From Proteus vulgaris (GTDB taxonomy: Bacteria > Pseudomonadota > Gammaproteobacteria > Enterobacterales > Enterobacteriaceae), in NCBI RefSeq assembly GCF_016239305.1, contig NZ_JAEHOQ010000020.1, positions 22,669-86,668 on the forward strand: 64,000 nt of DNA, in the 5' to 3' direction. The notes beneath the pieces were generated by a model. The model was given only the letters and a program-made list of their open reading frames with translations. It searched no databases and was not told the DNA's origin. Shown one piece after another: positions 60,989 through 64,000 of this stretch (position 1 is its first letter; each line of letters starts with the position of its first letter). Both the position numbers and the translations under genes were made by a program.

Positions 60989-62239
60989 TTAACGATAAAT
61001 AGGCAAGAAACCAAGCTGAGCTAATGTTTGGCAAATAATGCCTACAGCACCAAAAGCGATAACAGAATAAATTAATCCCTTACCTCCCCATACCTTAAAA
61101 CCTGAGTTGGGAAACTTTTCTCGCGCTTTCAATGCCATGACTGCAGGACAAATAATTGCCCAGACACAAGCGGCCGTACCAGCGTACGCAATTGCAATTA
61201 AGAAACCATTAGGGAAAAGCAAACAGAGCAATAAAGGTGGTGTAAAACATAAAACACCTGATTTTAAGCGTCCTGTTTTGTTATCTTCAAATTTTAGCGA
61301 TGCTAAAATATAGTCAAACAATCCAATCGCTACCCCTAAGAATGAACAGAATACGGCACTAATTGAGAACCATAATAAAAAACCTTCAATATATTTACTG
61401 TTTAAGACGGTATATAACGAATCAATAAAGGCATCTAAGTTACCGCCTTTTTGAATAATGGTAATAAATTGTTCACGGGGTAGATTCCCCATAGTACCAA
61501 TCATCCAAAGTAAATAAATAACTAGCGCTAATACACAACCAATCACACAACTCTTAACAACCTTTCTTTCATTTTCATGATAAAGCTTATAAAGGCTACA
61601 AACATTTCCATGATATCCAAATGAAGTTATCGCATAAGGAATAATGATAAAAATAAATGGATAAAGATATAACTGGCTTTTCCCTTCAAAAGTTGCGCTA
61701 AATAATAAGTCGCCACTTGCTTTAAAAAACAATCCAGAAAAAGCTAATATAAACAGAACAATTTTAATAAATAAGAAAATGGAAGTTAAGCGACTCGCAC
61801 AAGCGCCCCCCCACCATATTGTTGCACCAAGCACGATAGTGAATACAAAGAATATTGCTCTAAGGTTTAAATTAATACCATATAATGATGACGCCTCATA
61901 AATAATCGAACCAGCAGCAGAAATATAAGCATAAATTAATATATATAATACAAATATTAAAGATGCATTAGCGAGATAACAGGCCCATTTTGGCAATAAC
62001 TCTTTTGATATATGGAAGTAGTTGGTTCCCGCCCCATATTTTGAAATACATTCAAGAATATAAATCCCTGAGTGAAACATAAAAAAACAAACAATAAACA
62101 ATATAAAGAGTGAGTTAATAAACCAAGCACCAGACATTATTGTTGGGAGGCTAAACATTCCCGCCCCGATCATGGCACCGCCCAACACAAATCCCCCTAC
62201 AATAATTGAGGGTTCTTTATTTACCGACTTATTTTCCAT
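60989..62239 (-). CDS. tnaB: Tryptophan permease TnaB
   Basis: 416 residues, 11 transmembrane helices, aromatic amino acid permease (HAAAP) family. The N-terminal GGAMIGAGMFSLP, FGYHGN near 210 and LFPNGFLIAIAYAG near 345 match TnaB. Low-affinity tryptophan uptake feeding tryptophanase. Third gene of tnaC-tnaA-tnaB, 72 bp after tnaA with a hairpin between them. Confidence 0.93.
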   Translation of the reverse strand: MENKSVNKEPSIIVGGFVLGGAMIGAGMFSLPTIMSGAWFINSLFILFIVCFFMFHSGIYILECISKYGAGTNYFHISKELLPKWACYLANASLIFVLYILIYAYISAAGSIIYEASSLYGINLNLRAIFFVFTIVLGATIWWGGACASRLTSIFLFIKIVLFILAFSGLFFKASGDLLFSATFEGKSQLYLYPFIFIIIPYAITSFGYHGNVCSLYKLYHENERKVVKSCVIGCVLALVIYLLWMIGTMGNLPREQFITIIQKGGNLDAFIDSLYTVLNSKYIEGFLLWFSISAVFCSFLGVAIGLFDYILASLKFEDNKTGRLKSGVLCFTPPLLLCLLFPNGFLIAIAYAGTAACVWAIICPAVMALKAREKFPNSGFKVWGGKGLIYSVIAFGAVGIICQTLAQLGFLPIYR

Positions 62240-62267
62240 TTTTTAGTCCTTACTGAAATAAGGATAG

Positions 62268-62290
62268 GGCTCTCGCATTGCACGAGAGCC
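62268..62290 (-). other. Intercistronic hairpin between tnaA and tnaB
   Basis: GGCTCTCG (62268-62275) pairs perfectly with CGAGAGCC (62283-62290). No T run follows on the minus strand, so it is more likely an mRNA stability or partial-termination element than a full terminator. Confidence 0.6.
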
Positions 62291-62311
62291 ATTATTATTG
62301 TGGAGTATTAT

Positions 62312-63715
62312 TTATTTGATAGGTTTTAATCTAGCAGTAAAGTGTCTTAATACAGGTGGTTCATATTCGAACTCAAGACCTTTAAGCGTTGCAAACTTCT
62401 CTTTTAAACCAATAAGCGCATCAGCAATATAATCCATATGGTCGTTAGTATAGACACGACGAGCAATGGTTAAACGCATAAATTCCATATCTGCATGTTT
62501 TTGTTCACCAGTTGCAGGATCACGCCCCAATAAGAACGAGCCAATCTCAACTGCACGAACACCAGATTCTAAATAAAGGGCATTAATTACCGCTTGAGCA
62601 GGGAATTGATCGCCAGGGATATGAGGCACTAATTTTTTACAGTCAACGAAAACAGCATGCCCCCCTGTAGGATATTGAATTGGAATACCCGCTTCACGTA
62701 GACGATCGCCCAAGTATTGTACCTGACCAATACGATAGTGCAGATATTCTTCTTCTGTACCCTCTTCTAAACCTTGCACCATAGCAGCCATATCACGACC
62801 CGCTAAACCACCATAGGTGACAAAACCTTCCATCGGTACACAACGTTGTCTTGCTAATGTAAAGACTTCTTCATTATCACGAATAGAGACTAAACCACCG
62901 ATATTTAACAATGGATCTTTCTTCGCTGACATGGTCAATGCATCAGCATATTTATACATGTCTAAAATAACTTCTTTAATTGTGGCATTTTTATATTTAG
63001 GATCACGCTGTTTAATAAAATACGCATTTTCACAGTAACGAGCTGAATCCATTACAACAAAAATACCGTGTTGTTTGGCGATTTCATAAACTTCTTTTAA
63101 ATTATCCATTGAAACAGGCTGACCACCAGCACTATTACAGGTCACTGTTGAAACAATAGCAACAACGTTATCAGCACCATGCTTAGCAATATTTTCTTTT
63201 AATTTAGCAATATCAAAATTGCCTTTCCAATCATCATAGGTTTCTGAATCAAACGCTTTCTCAGTAACAATATTAATTGCTTTACAGCCATTTAATTCAA
63301 CATGCGCTGCTGTTGTATCGAAATGGAAGTTAGAAATGAAAACAGGATTTTTTGCTTTTCCATCTTTTTGTTTATATTTTAATAATACTGGGAAAAGAAT
63401 ATTTTCAGCACCACGACCTTGGTGAGCTGGAATAATATAATCGTAATTAAATAGTTCTTTGGCTTTATCTTTTAAATCATAATAGTTTCTTGAACCGGCA
63501 TAAGCTTCATCACCTGTTATCATTGCTGCCCATTGATGATCACTCATTGCATTAGTACCAGAGTCCGTTAATAAATCTATATAAACGGCATGACTTGGTA
63601 ATAAGAATGGGTTATAACCCGCTTCTTTTAATGCAGCTTCACGTTCTTCTCTTGAAGGAACACGGATTTTTTCTACCATTTTAATACGGAATGGTTCTAC
63701 AATTCTTTTAGCCAT
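62312..63715 (-). CDS. tnaA: Tryptophanase
   Basis: 467 residues, the P. vulgaris length. PLP lyase that splits tryptophan into indole, pyruvate and ammonia. PLP lysine is Lys266 in [13 protein letters not shown]. Other family segments: [17 protein letters not shown] (about 69-85), [12 protein letters not shown] (about 99-110) and SNFHFDTT. Preceded by the TnaC leader, so induced by tryptophan and repressed by glucose. Makes the strain indole-positive and excludes P. mirabilis. Confidence 0.98.
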   Translation of the reverse strand: MAKRIVEPFRIKMVEKIRVPSREEREAALKEAGYNPFLLPSHAVYIDLLTDSGTNAMSDHQWAAMITGDEAYAGSRNYYDLKDKAKELFNYDYIIPAHQGRGAENILFPVLLKYKQKDGKAKNPVFISNFHFDTTAAHVELNGCKAINIVTEKAFDSETYDDWKGNFDIAKLKENIAKHGADNVVAIVSTVTCNSAGGQPVSMDNLKEVYEIAKQHGIFVVMDSARYCENAYFIKQRDPKYKNATIKEVILDMYKYADALTMSAKKDPLLNIGGLVSIRDNEEVFTLARQRCVPMEGFVTYGGLAGRDMAAMVQGLEEGTEEEYLHYRIGQVQYLGDRLREAGIPIQYPTGGHAVFVDCKKLVPHIPGDQFPAQAVINALYLESGVRAVEIGSFLLGRDPATGEQKHADMEFMRLTIARRVYTNDHMDYIADALIGLKEKFATLKGLEFEYEPPVLRHFTARLKPIK

Positions 63716-63829
63716 GATAATACCTTTAATATATATTAAATTATAATTTTACGAATAAATAAAATAATCTTTCCATTTAAACAAATAGAAAAAGAGTATT
63801 AAATTATTTTGGATGGATATAAAAAAGGA
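63716..63829 (-). promoter_or_regulatory. tnaC-tnaA spacer (Rho-dependent attenuation region)
   Basis: 114 bp of transcribed leader between the TnaC stop and tnaA. In E. coli and P. vulgaris Rho terminates here unless tryptophan stalls the ribosome at the TnaC stop. No intrinsic hairpin is visible, in keeping with Rho use. Mechanism from established knowledge of the tna operon. Confidence 0.7.
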
Positions 63830-63934
63830 TTATTTTTCAGGGAAGAAGAAGGCGAGTTCAGAATCAATATTAAACCATTTCTTCAATCTGAAGAAACCTC
63901 TTAATATTATCAAAACATTAAATGATGAGAACAT
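63830..63934 (-). CDS. tnaC: Tryptophanase leader peptide TnaC
   Basis: 34 residues from ATG at 63934 to TAA at 63830, too short for usual gene callers. It contains KKWFNID with the crucial Trp20, Asp24, and Pro32 twelve residues after the Trp, the same spacing as W12/P24 in E. coli TnaC. Almost identical to the P. vulgaris leader as I recall it. Free tryptophan stalls the terminating ribosome, masking Rho access and allowing tnaA-tnaB transcription. Confidence 0.95.
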   Translation of the reverse strand: MFSSFNVLIILRGFFRLKKWFNIDSELAFFFPEK

Positions 63935-64000
63935 ACTTTAACCCTTACTAGTCAGGAAATAGTACAATTTACATGCTATTTTATATAACAGTTAAACACG

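Overview
The window looks like a chromosomal segment of an indole-positive Proteus (P. vulgaris group, Morganellaceae). It is AT-rich, has enterobacterial core gene order, and at the right end carries a complete tnaC-tnaA-tnaB locus. The 34-residue TnaC leader (Trp20, Pro32) and the 467-residue TnaA with Lys266 are of the Proteus vulgaris type; P. mirabilis lacks tryptophanase. The genus call is inference from these features.

Layout. 1-10.6 kb is an accessory, AT-rich region. It holds the start of a small two-TM membrane protein (possibly the bactofilin CcmA), an ExsA-like activator followed by an ExsD-like anti-activator with no type III secretion gene in view, a lipoprotein plus a 938-residue periplasmic coiled-coil protein ending in a degenerate FKBP domain, an FMN reductase, two paralogous small helical proteins, a (GATT)8 microsatellite and a chemoreceptor. 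10.9-31.99 kb is core: tRNA-Gly(CCC), lysS-prfB(programmed +1 frameshift)-recJ-dsbC-xerD, fldB, ygfX, sdhE, ygfZ, an HD-domain phosphohydrolase, gcvTHP, ubiI-ubiH-pepP-ygfB, and divergently zapA-6S RNA-fau.

32.1-37.7 kb is a three-gene insertion between fau and serA: ABC exporter, HlyD-type adaptor, second ABC exporter. This is the B-D-E layout of MARTX-type type I secretion, without toxin, acyltransferase or TolC genes beside it. 37.7-44.3 kb returns to core genes: serA, rpiA, argP, yggE, argO (the ArgP-controlled arginine exporter), mscS and yacL.

44.4-54.7 kb is central carbon metabolism: acnB, then pdhR-aceE-aceF-lpdA, with a perfect PdhR operator upstream of pdhR. 55-60.9 kb holds ampD, a reduced type IV pilus/competence set (prepilin, short HofB ATPase, HofC), coaE-zapD-yacG and mutT. 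Several genes that E. coli has in these neighbourhoods (ampE, aroP, nadC, guaC, and secA beside mutT) are not here. The tna operon occupies the place next to mutT.

The best candidates for undescribed biology are the orphan ExsA/ExsD switch, the substrate-less two-ATPase type I exporter, and the lipoprotein/coiled-coil/FKBP pair. No insertion sequence, prophage or CRISPR array was seen.
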